Source: Leifsonia sp. C5G2
GTDB taxonomy: Bacteria; Actinomycetota; Actinomycetes; Actinomycetales; Microbacteriaceae
Direction of reading: 5' to 3'
NCBI RefSeq assembly: GCF_013359685.1
Contig: NZ_JABFMV010000001.1
Span: 314,858-378,857, forward strand
Length of the DNA stretch: 64,000 nucleotides
The translations under genes were made by a program, and so were the position numbers. This document shows, piece after piece, positions 33,348 through 42,460 of this stretch. The number at the start of each line of letters is the position of its first letter. The first letter of the stretch is position 1. The notes beneath the pieces were generated by a model. That model saw nothing but the letters and a program-made list of their open reading frames with translations. It searched no databases and was not told the origin of the DNA.

Positions 33348-36037
33348 TCTCCTCCGATCCTCAGCACGGCCGCGGCCGACCGGCGGCGGGCGCCCGCGAG
33401 CGCAACAGCGGTCGCGACAGCGGCCACCAGGGCGAAGCCGGCGAGCACGGCTCCGACGAGCGCGGGATCCTGCACGATCGCGGGCTGCACCGGGCTCCCG
33501 GTGAACCCGCGCAGGTCGAGCGGGGTCAGCACGATGGCAGGCAGGGCCAGCCCGACCACGGCGCCCGCGGCGAGGCCGAACACCAGGACCGGGCCGAGCT
33601 CCCAGGCCAGCACGCCCGCGGTCTGCCGGGAGCTGTACCCGATGGTGCGCAGCGTGGCCACGAGCCGGATGCGCGCGGCGGTGTTCAGGACCAGCGTCAG
33701 CAGCAGCGCGGCGATGCACAGCAGCAGCGTCAGCGCGATCGACAGCGCGGCGATCGCCTCGGAGCCCGCGACGAGCGGCGACGCGCCCAGGGCGGCGCGC
33801 TCGGCGACCGCGTCCCCCACGACCGCGCCGCGACCGCCGATGCGCTGCAGCTCGGCGTGCACCGTCGCGGCGTCCGCCCCGGGGGCGAGCTTCACCAGGA
33901 CGGTCTGCGGTCGGCCGCCGATGCCGCTCGACGCCGGGAGGGACGTCTTGTCGATGAACACCCACTCCGCGTCGCGGACATACACGCCGGGGACGAAGTC
34001 GATCTCCTTCACGCCCAGGTGCACGTTCGTGCCGCTGGTCTCGACGAGGGCGCTGGTGATCGGGATGCGGCTCGTCGAGCCGCCGAGAGCGGCGCCGGTG
34101 CGGCCGGGGAGCACGCCGGTGAGCGCGGTGGAGAGGCGGGCGGCGCGCGGCAGATCGGCTTGCACGGCGTCGAGGGCCCGAGGATCGACGAGGTAGCCGG
34201 AGACGGACGAGGAGTCGCCGGCCGCACTGAGCCGCAGGCCTCCCGCCCAGTCGACGGTCGCGGTGTGCTGGACTCCGGGGATGCGGGCCACCGCATCCAC
34301 TTGGGCCCCCGACAGGGTGGACGCAGCGGTGAGCGACAGGTCGGAGCCCACCCGGATCCGGGCGCCCTCTGCGAGCCCCGCACTCGTCGTCGCCAGCATG
34401 CTCACCGAGAACAGCGCGATGCCCACGCCGGCGACCAGCGTGAAGACGGGCCAGAGCAGCCCCGACCGGGCGTGCCGCGCCGACGACGCACCGAGGAACG
34501 CGACCGCGCCCCGGCCCCGGCGCAGCGCGCCCGCGACCCACCCGACCGGGTACCCCGCCAGCCGGACCACCAGGATGCACGCCGCGAGCGCCACCAGCAC
34601 GGGGGTGAGCGCGGTCAGCGGGTCGACCTGCATGCCGGCGCCGGAGGCGTCCAGCCCGCGACGGGCGACGAGGGCGACCCCGGCGACCGCCAGCGCCAGC
34701 ACGACCACCTCGGCGACCCAGGCGAAACGGTTCCTGCGCCGGGTCGAGGGCGCAGGCTCCAGGGAACCCGCGGCCAGCAGGAGCACGACCGGCGGGAGCA
34801 GGACGCACAGCACGGCGAGCCCGACCGGCAGCGCGAGCGGTACCGCCCCCGGTGTGAGCAGGAGCGCGGCCGCCAGGCCGGCCGCCGCCGCAGGGAGCGA
34901 CGCCAGCAGGCCGTGCGCGGCGAGCTCCGTGCGCAGCCGTGCCGGGGAGGCGCCGCGCGCCGCCATCAGTGCGAGGGCGGGCCTCCGGCGATCGACGACG
35001 AGGCGCCCGGCCTGAGCGAGCACCGCGAGGGCGACGACCAGCGGCCCGCTGAGGAGGATGGCGAACAGGGTCTGCGCGGGCTGGGCCCGGGCCGTGAAGT
35101 CGTCCAGCGGCTGCTGCAGCGCGGTGGCGAAGGACAGCGGCACGGACGCGCCTCCCACGGACGCGGTGCGCGGGGACGCGAGGAACGCTCCGAGCGCGCT
35201 GCGGACCTGCGGCAGCTCCTCCGCGGTGAACCGGCCGGGGACGACGGGGAACCACACCGAAGCGATGGTCGCGTCGAAGCGCGGGGCGAGGGCGGGCCAT
35301 GCCTGCGGAGCCACCCAGGCGACGCCGCCGTAGTCCTTGCCGGAGTCGCCGCCGTCGACGAAGTGACCGAGGGCCCGCGTGACGTCGAGGTCCCAGAAGT
35401 CGGCCGAGCGGTCGAGCGGACGGATCGTCCCGACCAGCTTCAGGGGCACCGTCGCCGCCGGCATCGGGGCCGCGGTGCGCACGTCGCCGACCCGCCAGCC
35501 GAGCAGCGACGCCGCCGTCGCGGTGAGCACCACCGGGATGGGGCCCGCGTCGTCGGCCGTCGGCGCCGTCGGCCACTCGCCCGACACCAGCCGCGCGTTC
35601 CGTCGCAGGTCCGGGTAGACCTCCACCGTGACGGAGTACCTGCTGTTAGGAGCCGCCCCCGCGGGCGAGTCGGTCGGCTCGGCGAGGCTGCGGGCGGCGA
35701 TGTCGCCCGGTGACGTGACGGCCCGGAGCGGCGGCCGCATGGCGTCGCGCACGGCCGTGGCCGTGGCGGGCAGATCGTGCCACAGCTGCGCCGGGTCGAC
35801 CTCGGGGCCGCTCGTGAAGGTGCCGGTGCGGATGCCGGCGACGATGTCGCGGCCGCCGCCCCCCGCCTCCACGAGGCCGTGGCGCAGCTCGCCGCCCAGG
35901 ACGATGCTCGTCACCCGGGGCCACGAGGCGAGCGCCAGCGTCGTGACCAGTGCGACGACGGCGAGGAGGGCGAGCCCTCCCCCGTACGCCCGCACGGACC
36001 GGAGGAAGAGCCCGGCGTCGGTCGTTCGCCCGCTCAC
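33344..36037 (-). CDS. Large FtsX-family ABC permease
   Basis: An 897-residue permease. It has an N-terminal helix (LALLAVVALVTTLALASWP), a large external domain (about 45-285), a four-helix cluster (about 305-445), a second external domain (about 520-735) and three C-terminal helices with the FtsX motif RIRLVATLRTIGYSSRQT. The GTG start overlaps the stop of the other permease (TCAC, 36034-36037). Together they likely form a heterodimeric exporter or lipoprotein/envelope-stress complex. Substrate unknown. Confidence 0.88.
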   Translation of the reverse strand: MSGRTTDAGLFLRSVRAYGGGLALLAVVALVTTLALASWPRVTSIVLGGELRHGLVEAGGGGRDIVAGIRTGTFTSGPEVDPAQLWHDLPATATAVRDAMRPPLRAVTSPGDIAARSLAEPTDSPAGAAPNSRYSVTVEVYPDLRRNARLVSGEWPTAPTADDAGPIPVVLTATAASLLGWRVGDVRTAAPMPAATVPLKLVGTIRPLDRSADFWDLDVTRALGHFVDGGDSGKDYGGVAWVAPQAWPALAPRFDATIASVWFPVVPGRFTAEELPQVRSALGAFLASPRTASVGGASVPLSFATALQQPLDDFTARAQPAQTLFAILLSGPLVVALAVLAQAGRLVVDRRRPALALMAARGASPARLRTELAAHGLLASLPAAAAGLAAALLLTPGAVPLALPVGLAVLCVLLPPVVLLLAAGSLEPAPSTRRRNRFAWVAEVVVLALAVAGVALVARRGLDASGAGMQVDPLTALTPVLVALAACILVVRLAGYPVGWVAGALRRGRGAVAFLGASSARHARSGLLWPVFTLVAGVGIALFSVSMLATTSAGLAEGARIRVGSDLSLTAASTLSGAQVDAVARIPGVQHTATVDWAGGLRLSAAGDSSSVSGYLVDPRALDAVQADLPRAARLSTALTGVLPGRTGAALGGSTSRIPITSALVETSGTNVHLGVKEIDFVPGVYVRDAEWVFIDKTSLPASSGIGGRPQTVLVKLAPGADAATVHAELQRIGGRGAVVGDAVAERAALGASPLVAGSEAIAALSIALTLLLCIAALLLTLVLNTAARIRLVATLRTIGYSSRQTAGVLAWELGPVLVFGLAAGAVVGLALPAIVLTPLDLRGFTGSPVQPAIVQDPALVGAVLAGFALVAAVATAVALAGARRRSAAAVLRIGGE

Positions 36038-39000
36038 CTCGTCTCCTCCCGGTAGGCGGTGTCCGCGGCCTGGCGGCGGACGGCCCTCCCGTAGCCCCAC
36101 ACCGCGAGCGCGAGCGCGGCGGCCAGGGCACCGAGGCCGACAGCCAGCCCGGGCACGTCGACCCGGCCCTGCACGGAGAGAGTGGAGGGCGCGGTCACCA
36201 CCGAGAGCCGGGCGAGGGTGTTGGCCACCAGCAGCACGACGGCGACTCCCCCGGCCAGGCCGAAGACGGCGGAGGCGACGGCCACGCCGATCACCTCGAG
36301 CCGCCGCGACCACGCCTGCTGCGCGCCGGAGAGGCCGACGGCGCGGAGCACCACGACCTCGCCGCGGCGGCGGCGGAGCGAGGAGGAGATCGCGGCGGCG
36401 ACGGCCGCGACGGCGAGCAGCGCGCATCCCGCGGCACCGAGCCAGGTGCTGAGCACGGCGCCCGAGAGGAAGCGCGAGACGAACGTCCCGTCGGCGGTGG
36501 TGACGACCGCGTCGGGTCCGACCATCGCTGCGACGCGGGAGCGCAGGGCGTCCGCGTCGGCGGCGGTCGCCCACACCGACGACGCCCGGGTCGCCGCGGG
36601 CGCGGTGCGCAGCAGCTGCGCGGTCACGGCGGAGTAGTCGGCGAGCACGGCCCGCTCGGAGGAGGTGCCGGGCACGGCCGCGACGATCCGCGCCACCGTT
36701 CCGGTGAGAGTGCCGATCGGACCCCGCACGTCGATCCGCTGGCCGACCTCCAGCGCATCGTCGTCGGCCAGGGCCTGCGTGACGACAAGACGGAGAGGAA
36801 CGGGCTCGGGCCCGGGCACGAACCGCGCCGACGCGGTCCGGTCCAGGGTGGCCGTGGCGGCGCGACCATCGGACGACGCCACGAAGTCGGAGCTCGACGC
36901 GAACGCGCCGGGGGCGAGCGACCACGCGTCCGCCGCCCGTGGCAGCCCCGAGAGCGCGACCTCCACGTTCGCGGCGCCCGCCTCCGACTGCGGCTCTGCG
37001 GTGACGTCGACGGCCACCAGCCGTCGCGGTCCTCCCGTGGCGAGCGGGATGCGGACGACTCCCCCGGCGTCCGGGCGCGCCGCGACGGGCACGGCTTCGC
37101 CCTGGGCGGTGGCCAGCCACGCCGTCACAGCGGTCGGCGTCGCCGTGCCGCTGCCCGCGGACGCGGCCACGCGGAAGGTCAGCGCACTGTCGGCCTCCGG
37201 GAGTTCGGCCCCCGGGATGCCGCCGCGCGGAGGGAGGGCCGCGGCGACGGCCGGCGCGTCGAACAGGTAGGAGCCGACCGGCACGAGAGCCGGCAGCCGC
37301 GCGGCGTCGGCGACGACCACGGCGACGTCCGTCTCGCCGACCGTTCCGTCGTCCACGATCGCCGGAGACGCCGTCGCGCCTCCGTGCGAGAGCTCCGGGG
37401 CGGGCGAGAGCGCGGCGGCGGACCGGGCCGCCCCGCCCGTTCCGAGGTCCGCCCGCACGGCGGCCCCGGTGGTGAGGAGACCGGAGTCGTGGAGGAAGCC
37501 CGAGAAGGTGCCCGCGTACCCCGCGGCGAAGCCGAAGGAGCCCACCGCGAGCACGATCAGGGCGACCGGTCCGGAGAAGAGGCTTATCCCGCGGCCCACC
37601 TGCCGGGCGGGGAGGACACCCTCCACGCCCCGGCCGCGGCCCGCGAGCCGCTCCACCGCCGCTGCCGCGGGACCGAACAGCGACAGCCCGAGCAGCGCGA
37701 TCGCGCACAGCACGGCAGCGGGGGCCAGCACCCCCACCGGGTCGACTCCGCCGACGCCGGCGGAGGAGCTGAACACGAGGAAACGCCATAAGGTGAGCGC
37801 CGCCGCGACGAGGGCCAGCACCGCGAGCCCGGCCGAGACGGCACTCCGGGCGCGCCCGGCCTCCACTGCACCCGGCGCGTCCGTGAGGGAGCGCGCCGAC
37901 AGCACCGCGGTGAGGGTGGCGGTGGCGACGGCCGCCGCGAGGGCCGCGAGCGGAGGGAGCACGACATCCATCACACCGGAAGCGCCGGCCGCGGGTCCCC
38001 CGGTCAGCGGGACGAGAACCGCCTGCGCGGCGAGGGCGCCGAGCGCGACGGCGAACACTGCCGCCGCCGCGGACTCCGCAGCCGCCGCACCCGCCAGCGC
38101 GGGCAGCGTCACCCCGCGCGATCGCAGCAGCCGGGTCTCCGGCCGGCGCGCGTCCGACAGGAGACGGCCGAGCAGTGCCAGCGCGATCACGGCGCACACG
38201 GCCAGCACCGCGAGCGGGATCGGGATGACCGCCTGCAGCGCCACCACCGAGCGCTGCATCGCCACGACGGTCGCGAGCCCCTGACCGGCCGACGAGAACG
38301 GGCTGTCCGCGGCCGTCGAGTCCGCGCTGAGCGCGACACGGATCCCGTCGAAGCCCTCGCGCAGGCTGGGCAGCCGATCCGCGGTGACGCGACCGGCATC
38401 CGGTGTCACCACCCACTGCACGGCGGTGCCGTCGCTCGCGGCGTCCGCGACGCCGGCCGAGGCGATGACGCGGCCGTCGGTGCCGCCCGCTCCGTCGCGG
38501 AGGCCCAGCCACGCGGGAGCGGCAGGGTCGGCGGGCCGCCACACCGCCGTCACGGTCACGGGGACCGCCCGATCGGAACCGGCGAAGGCGAGGCGCCCGC
38601 CGACGGCCAGGTGGTGGGCCCGCGCGAACGACTCGTCCACGGCCGCTTCGGTCGCCGCCGAGGGCCACCGGCCGGAGACCAGCCGGATGCGGTCGCGGAC
38701 GTCGCGGGAGGCCACGATCACCGCCGCGGTCCCCCCTCCCTCCACCGGGGCGGACGGGACGAACGCCGTCTCCGCCGTCCGAAGCGGCACTCCGCGGAAC
38801 TCCGACCGCAGGACGGACCGCACCGCGTCCTCCTGCGCCGCCGCATCCGTCGACCGCGACGTCTGCAGGGCGACGGACGTCGCCGCGGCGGGCTCGTGCG
38901 TCAGGGTCGCGCGCACAGCCGCGTCGGGCGACCGCAGCGCCAGGCCGGTCATCACCGAGGCGAGGAAGGCGACCACGGCCACCACGAGGGCCGTCGAGAT

Positions 39001-39078
39001 CAGCGTGCCCAGCTGGGCGCGGCTCCGGAGCAGCCAGAAGGGACGCATCCGCCCGGACCGCCCCTCCTCTGCACGCAT
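36034..39078 (-). CDS. Large FtsX-family ABC permease, first of the pair
   Basis: A 1014-residue permease. An N-terminal helix (TLISTALVVAVVAFLASVMTG), external domain (about 45-265), a central helix cluster (about 270-480), a second large external domain (about 490-850) and three C-terminal helices with RRGEVVVLRAVGLSGAQ follow in order. Pairing with the 897-residue permease and two ATPases gives a complete transporter. The ATG at 39078 was chosen; MRPFWLL ten codons later is possible. It diverges from manA. Confidence 0.87.
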   Translation of the reverse strand: MRAEEGRSGRMRPFWLLRSRAQLGTLISTALVVAVVAFLASVMTGLALRSPDAAVRATLTHEPAAATSVALQTSRSTDAAAQEDAVRSVLRSEFRGVPLRTAETAFVPSAPVEGGGTAAVIVASRDVRDRIRLVSGRWPSAATEAAVDESFARAHHLAVGGRLAFAGSDRAVPVTVTAVWRPADPAAPAWLGLRDGAGGTDGRVIASAGVADAASDGTAVQWVVTPDAGRVTADRLPSLREGFDGIRVALSADSTAADSPFSSAGQGLATVVAMQRSVVALQAVIPIPLAVLAVCAVIALALLGRLLSDARRPETRLLRSRGVTLPALAGAAAAESAAAAVFAVALGALAAQAVLVPLTGGPAAGASGVMDVVLPPLAALAAAVATATLTAVLSARSLTDAPGAVEAGRARSAVSAGLAVLALVAAALTLWRFLVFSSSAGVGGVDPVGVLAPAAVLCAIALLGLSLFGPAAAAVERLAGRGRGVEGVLPARQVGRGISLFSGPVALIVLAVGSFGFAAGYAGTFSGFLHDSGLLTTGAAVRADLGTGGAARSAAALSPAPELSHGGATASPAIVDDGTVGETDVAVVVADAARLPALVPVGSYLFDAPAVAAALPPRGGIPGAELPEADSALTFRVAASAGSGTATPTAVTAWLATAQGEAVPVAARPDAGGVVRIPLATGGPRRLVAVDVTAEPQSEAGAANVEVALSGLPRAADAWSLAPGAFASSSDFVASSDGRAATATLDRTASARFVPGPEPVPLRLVVTQALADDDALEVGQRIDVRGPIGTLTGTVARIVAAVPGTSSERAVLADYSAVTAQLLRTAPAATRASSVWATAADADALRSRVAAMVGPDAVVTTADGTFVSRFLSGAVLSTWLGAAGCALLAVAAVAAAISSSLRRRRGEVVVLRAVGLSGAQQAWSRRLEVIGVAVASAVFGLAGGVAVVLLVANTLARLSVVTAPSTLSVQGRVDVPGLAVGLGALAAALALAVWGYGRAVRRQAADTAYREETR

Positions 39079-39108
39079 CGTCTCACCGTAGCGCGTAGAT
39101 TTCTGACG

Positions 39109-40101
39109 GTGAGCCTTCCCACACCCCTGCTTCTCGGACCCAACCAGCCGCTGGACCGGCCCTATCGGGGCGGCGCGGGGATCGCACGATTCCGCGGGAC
39201 ACCGCAGCCGAGCGAGTTCATGCCGGAGGACTTCGTCGGGTCGACCACGCAGATCTTCGCGGGCGGCGGGATCGGGCTCACGGTCCTGCCCGACGGCCGG
39301 ACGCTGCGGGATGCGGTCGACGCCGACCCCGTCGCCTACCTCGGCGAGGAGCACGTCGGCCGGTTCGGCGCGCGAACGATGTTGCTGGTCAAGCTGCTCG
39401 ACACCGCGGAGCGCCTGTTCGTGCACTACCACCCGGACGACGCGTTCGCGGCGCGCCACCTGCGCAGCCCGCTGGGCAAGACGGAGGCGTGGGCGGTCAT
39501 CGAGACCGAGGGCGACGCCTACGCGGCCCTCGGCTTCCGGCGCCCTGTCCCCCGAAGCGAGGTGCGTGCCTGGTGGGACGGCCAGGACACGGAGGCCATG
39601 CTCGACGCCATGAACCGCGTGCCGCTCTCCGCGGGCGACACGCTGCTCGTGCCGGCTGGACTGGCGCACGCGATCGGGCCGGGCGTCACCCTGGTGGAGC
39701 TGCAGCAGCCGACCGACCTCTCCCTCCTGCTGGAGCGGCGCTCGCTGACCGAGGCGGAGGCCCTGCTCGGCCTCGACCTCGACACCGCGCTCGACGGGCT
39801 CGTCGTCGACGCGACGCCCGCGGAGCGGATCGAGACGCTGCGCCGGGGGCGCGGCGCGGAGACGCTGTTCCCGGCCGACGCCGACGCTTTCTTCTCCGCC
39901 GAGCGGCTGCAGGTCTCAGGATCGCGCGAGCTCGAGCCGTCCTTCTCCGTGCTCGTCGTGCTCGACGGCACCGGGACGCTGGAGTCTGCGGCGGGCAGCC
40001 TCCCGCTCCGGCGCGGCAGCACGGTGCTCACGGCGTTCGGGGACGGACCGGTCGGCCTCACCGGCGAGCTCCAGCTCATCCGCTGCCGGCCGCCGCGCTG
40101 A
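39109..40101 (+). CDS. manA: Mannose-6-phosphate isomerase, class I
   Basis: Interconverts mannose-6-P and fructose-6-P, linking glycolysis to GDP-mannose and mannosylated envelope compounds. The 330-residue cupin-type protein has VKLLDTAERLFVHYHPDD (zinc His), GKTEAWAVIE (zinc Glu), PAGLAHAIGPGVTLVELQQPTD (zinc His) and a C-terminal cupin-like barrel. It is shorter than E. coli ManA (391). Start is a GTG at 39109, only 7 bases after a possible -10 box TAGATT, so a leaderless message is possible. Confidence 0.88.
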   Translation: MSLPTPLLLGPNQPLDRPYRGGAGIARFRGTPQPSEFMPEDFVGSTTQIFAGGGIGLTVLPDGRTLRDAVDADPVAYLGEEHVGRFGARTMLLVKLLDTAERLFVHYHPDDAFAARHLRSPLGKTEAWAVIETEGDAYAALGFRRPVPRSEVRAWWDGQDTEAMLDAMNRVPLSAGDTLLVPAGLAHAIGPGVTLVELQQPTDLSLLLERRSLTEAEALLGLDLDTALDGLVVDATPAERIETLRRGRGAETLFPADADAFFSAERLQVSGSRELEPSFSVLVVLDGTGTLESAAGSLPLRRGSTVLTAFGDGPVGLTGELQLIRCRPPR

Positions 40102-40157
40102 GCCCGGCCGGTCGTCGCCGTCCGTCCGCTGTCGGACGCCGCGGCTACGCTCGCGCC

Positions 40158-40697
40158 ATGGACAGCCGATGCGCGCTCTGCGGCGGGCCGCCGCATCCCG
40201 GTGCCCCGCTGGCGCTGTGCCTCACTCACCTGCTGGAGGCGCACGACTGGGTGGCGGGCGAGTTCGGGATGACCGACCTGCTGCCCTCGCCGTGCGTGTT
40301 CTGCGGTTCCCGCCTGGGCGTGCGGTATCCGTCGGGCTGGCTGTGCGCGGTGTGCGAGTGGCGCGTCGGCGAGGTGCCGCCGGACGATCCGGCGGCCTCG
40401 CGCGTGGACGTGGTCTACTACCTGCGCTTCCGCGACCGGATCAAGATCGGCACGACCGCGAACCCGGCGCAGCGCTTCGCGGCCCTCCCGCACGACGAAG
40501 TCCTCGCCTTCGAGCGCGGCGACCGGACGCTGGAGCAGCGCCGCCACGCGGAATTCGCGCACTTGCGCATCCCCGGCACCGAGTGGTTCGAGACCGACCA
40601 GTCCCTCCTCTCCCACATCGCCTCCCTCCGCGCTCCGACCCCCGACCCCTGGTCCCTCCTCGCCCGCTGGCGCAGCGAATCCGCCGCCCGCGCCTGA
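40158..40697 (+). CDS. Zinc-finger protein with GIY-YIG-like (T5orf172/MUG113) domain
   Basis: A 179-residue protein. Two Cys-rich modules come first (CALCGG ... LCLTH, then CVFCGS ... CAVCEW), probably zinc knuckles. The C-terminal half (about 95-155) reads VVYYLRFRDRIKIGTTANPAQRF and ends AHLRIPGTEWFE, the GIY-YIG superfamily variant in T5orf172/MUG113 proteins. Catalytic Tyr, Arg and Glu positions appear kept. It may cut or bind DNA. No mobile element or phage gene is next to it. The start is an ATG without a clear ribosome site. Confidence 0.78.
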   Translation: MDSRCALCGGPPHPGAPLALCLTHLLEAHDWVAGEFGMTDLLPSPCVFCGSRLGVRYPSGWLCAVCEWRVGEVPPDDPAASRVDVVYYLRFRDRIKIGTTANPAQRFAALPHDEVLAFERGDRTLEQRRHAEFAHLRIPGTEWFETDQSLLSHIASLRAPTPDPWSLLARWRSESAARA

Positions 40698-40702
40698 CCC
40701 CC

Positions 40703-40774
40703 CCACCGTCGAGTACACGAAGACTGCACGCGACACCGGCGTGTCGCGTGCAGTCTTCGTGTACTCGACGGTGG
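40703..40774. repeat. 72-nt palindromic repeat, copy 1 (also terminator-like)
   Basis: A perfect inverted repeat with 34-base arms and a CGGC loop. Arms start CCACCGTCGAGT and continue CGAAGACTGCACGC. It fills the gap between two convergent genes and would stop transcription from both sides. The outer arms are shared with copy 2 at 55234-55305, so this is a repeated element and not only a local terminator. Confidence 0.9.
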
Positions 40775-42307
40775 TCAGGCCACTTCGAGGGTGGGTTGCG
40801 GGGTGGGGGTGGGGTCGAGCTTGGCGGCCAGGCGGGCCATGTCGGCGGCCTCCTCGGCTGCGGGGTCGATCAGGGGGATGGCTGCGGCCATGGCGGCGGG
40901 CGGGGCCGCCGCCTCGGGTGCGGGGTCGGCGCGGCGCGCCCGCATGAGGACCGCGGCCACCACGGTGACGGCGCCCGCGGCGATCGCGAGCACTCCGGCG
41001 GTGGCGAAGCCCTCGGTGTAGCCGGACTCGGCGGGGAGGCCGTCGGGGGCGATGGCGCCGGTCACCAGGGCGGTCATCACGGCCGCCCCGACCGCGGAGC
41101 CGACCGTGCGCAGGTTCGCGTTCATCCCGCTCGCGATCCCGGTCTGGGTGGCGGGAACGCTCTGAACGACCACGCTCGTGATCGCCGCGTAGATGAGGCC
41201 GAGGCCGATGCCGAACACCCCGGAGGCCGCGGCCACCGCGAACAGCGAGCCGTGCAGGAACGCGAGCGACAGGCTCGCGGCGCCCATGAGCACGGCGGAG
41301 ACCACGATCTGCGCCCGGAAGCCGACCCAGCGGGCGAGCGGCCCGCTGAGGAACCCGGTGACGGCCATGGTCACCAGCATCGGGAGCATCAGCATCCCCG
41401 ACTCCGCCACCGAGGCGCCGAGGCCGTAGCCGGTGGAGGCCGGCGTCTGCACGAACCGCGGGAAGTAGGCGAACACGGCGAACATCGAGGCGCCGATGAA
41501 CACGGCTGCGGCGTTCATGGACCAGACGCCCGGCTCCCGCATGAGCCGCATGTCCACCAGCGGGTGACGCGAGCGCAGCTCGACGAGCACCCACGCGGCG
41601 AGCAGCACGGCCGCCACGACGAACAGGCCGACGACCTGCGGGGAGCCCCAGCCCCACTGCGCGCCCGTGCTGAGCGGCAGCAGGAGGGCGATCAGCCAGC
41701 CCGAGAGCAGGACGGCCGCCCACGGGTTGACCCCGCCGGTCGCCCGGGTGGGCGACTCGGGAATGGCGATCAGGGCGAGGACGGCAGCGGTCACCGTCAG
41801 GGCGACCGGCAGCAGGAACAGGCCGCGCCAGCTGAGCGCGTCCGCCAGCGGTCCGGCGAGCACGGTGCCGAGCCCGCTGCCGATGGCGATGATCGACGCG
41901 ATCGCGCCGATGGCGGAGGGCAGGCGGTGGGCCGGGAACTCGTCCCGGATGATGCCGAAGGCGAGCGGGAACATGGCGCCGCCGAGGCCCTGGATGACGC
42001 GGCCGGCGATCACGACGCCGATGGTCGGCGCGACGGCGGCGACCACGCTTCCGAGCGCGACGGCCAGGAGGGCGAGGACGAGGATGCGCCGCTTGCCGAC
42101 CAGGTCGCCGACGCGGCCGAGCAGGGGGGTGGCGACCGCGGCGGCGATGAGCCAGGCGGTCATGGTCCAGGTCACGCCGGCGGTGGTGGTGTGCAGGTCC
42201 GCCTGGATGACGGGGAGGACGGGGACGACGAGCGACTGGAGGGTCGCGAAGGAGCCGACGCTCAGCGCCAGGATGGCGAAGGTCAGGCCGGGACGGGATC
42301 GAGACAT
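40775..42307 (-). CDS. MFS drug/metabolite exporter, DHA2 type (14 helices)
   Basis: A 510-residue permease with about 14 hydrophobic segments. Motif A is LLGRVGDLVGKRR and motif C-like GSGLGTVLAGPLADALSWR. It ends in an Ala/Pro/Asp-rich cytoplasmic tail. It is divergent from a TetR regulator with twin operators between them, the standard inducible exporter arrangement. The substrate is unknown. Confidence 0.9.
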   Translation of the reverse strand: MSRSRPGLTFAILALSVGSFATLQSLVVPVLPVIQADLHTTTAGVTWTMTAWLIAAAVATPLLGRVGDLVGKRRILVLALLAVALGSVVAAVAPTIGVVIAGRVIQGLGGAMFPLAFGIIRDEFPAHRLPSAIGAIASIIAIGSGLGTVLAGPLADALSWRGLFLLPVALTVTAAVLALIAIPESPTRATGGVNPWAAVLLSGWLIALLLPLSTGAQWGWGSPQVVGLFVVAAVLLAAWVLVELRSRHPLVDMRLMREPGVWSMNAAAVFIGASMFAVFAYFPRFVQTPASTGYGLGASVAESGMLMLPMLVTMAVTGFLSGPLARWVGFRAQIVVSAVLMGAASLSLAFLHGSLFAVAAASGVFGIGLGLIYAAITSVVVQSVPATQTGIASGMNANLRTVGSAVGAAVMTALVTGAIAPDGLPAESGYTEGFATAGVLAIAAGAVTVVAAVLMRARRADPAPEAAAPPAAMAAAIPLIDPAAEEAADMARLAAKLDPTPTPQPTLEVA

Positions 42308-42372
42308 CGTCGGTTGTTTCCGTTTCTCGAGATGAGTGCCGAAAAGGGCTAGAATTGGAGGCAGGCTCCGTT

Positions 42373-42419
42373 CGGAGGGTTCCTCCGGTTAGTGGATACA
42401 TTACCGGAGGGCGCCTCCG
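42373..42419. promoter_or_regulatory. Twin TetR operators between exporter and regulator
   Basis: Two nearly identical 15-base palindromes, CGGAGG-GTT-CCTCCG (42373-42387) and CGGAGG-GCG-CCTCCG (42405-42419), are 32 bases apart centre to centre, about three helical turns. The AT-rich segment between them holds TACATT. The spacing suggests cooperative binding by the adjacent TetR protein controlling both divergent promoters. Confidence 0.8.
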
Positions 42420-42460
42420 TTTTGCAACCCCGATCTCCCGACCCCGGAAGGACCGACCCC

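Noticed and set aside
33344-38668. One giant minus-strand reading frame joining two permeases
   Set aside because: The upstream part reads out of frame with the real 1014-aa permease gene; a GTG at 36037 with stop overlap gives the true start.
41000-42300. Long plus-strand frame opposite the DHA2 exporter
   Set aside because: Gly/His/Asp-rich mirror composition and antisense to 14 clear membrane segments.
42392-42460. Upstream ATG for the TetR gene
   Set aside because: It falls between two operators in AT-rich promoter DNA; the GTG at 42461 with GGAAGGA is better.
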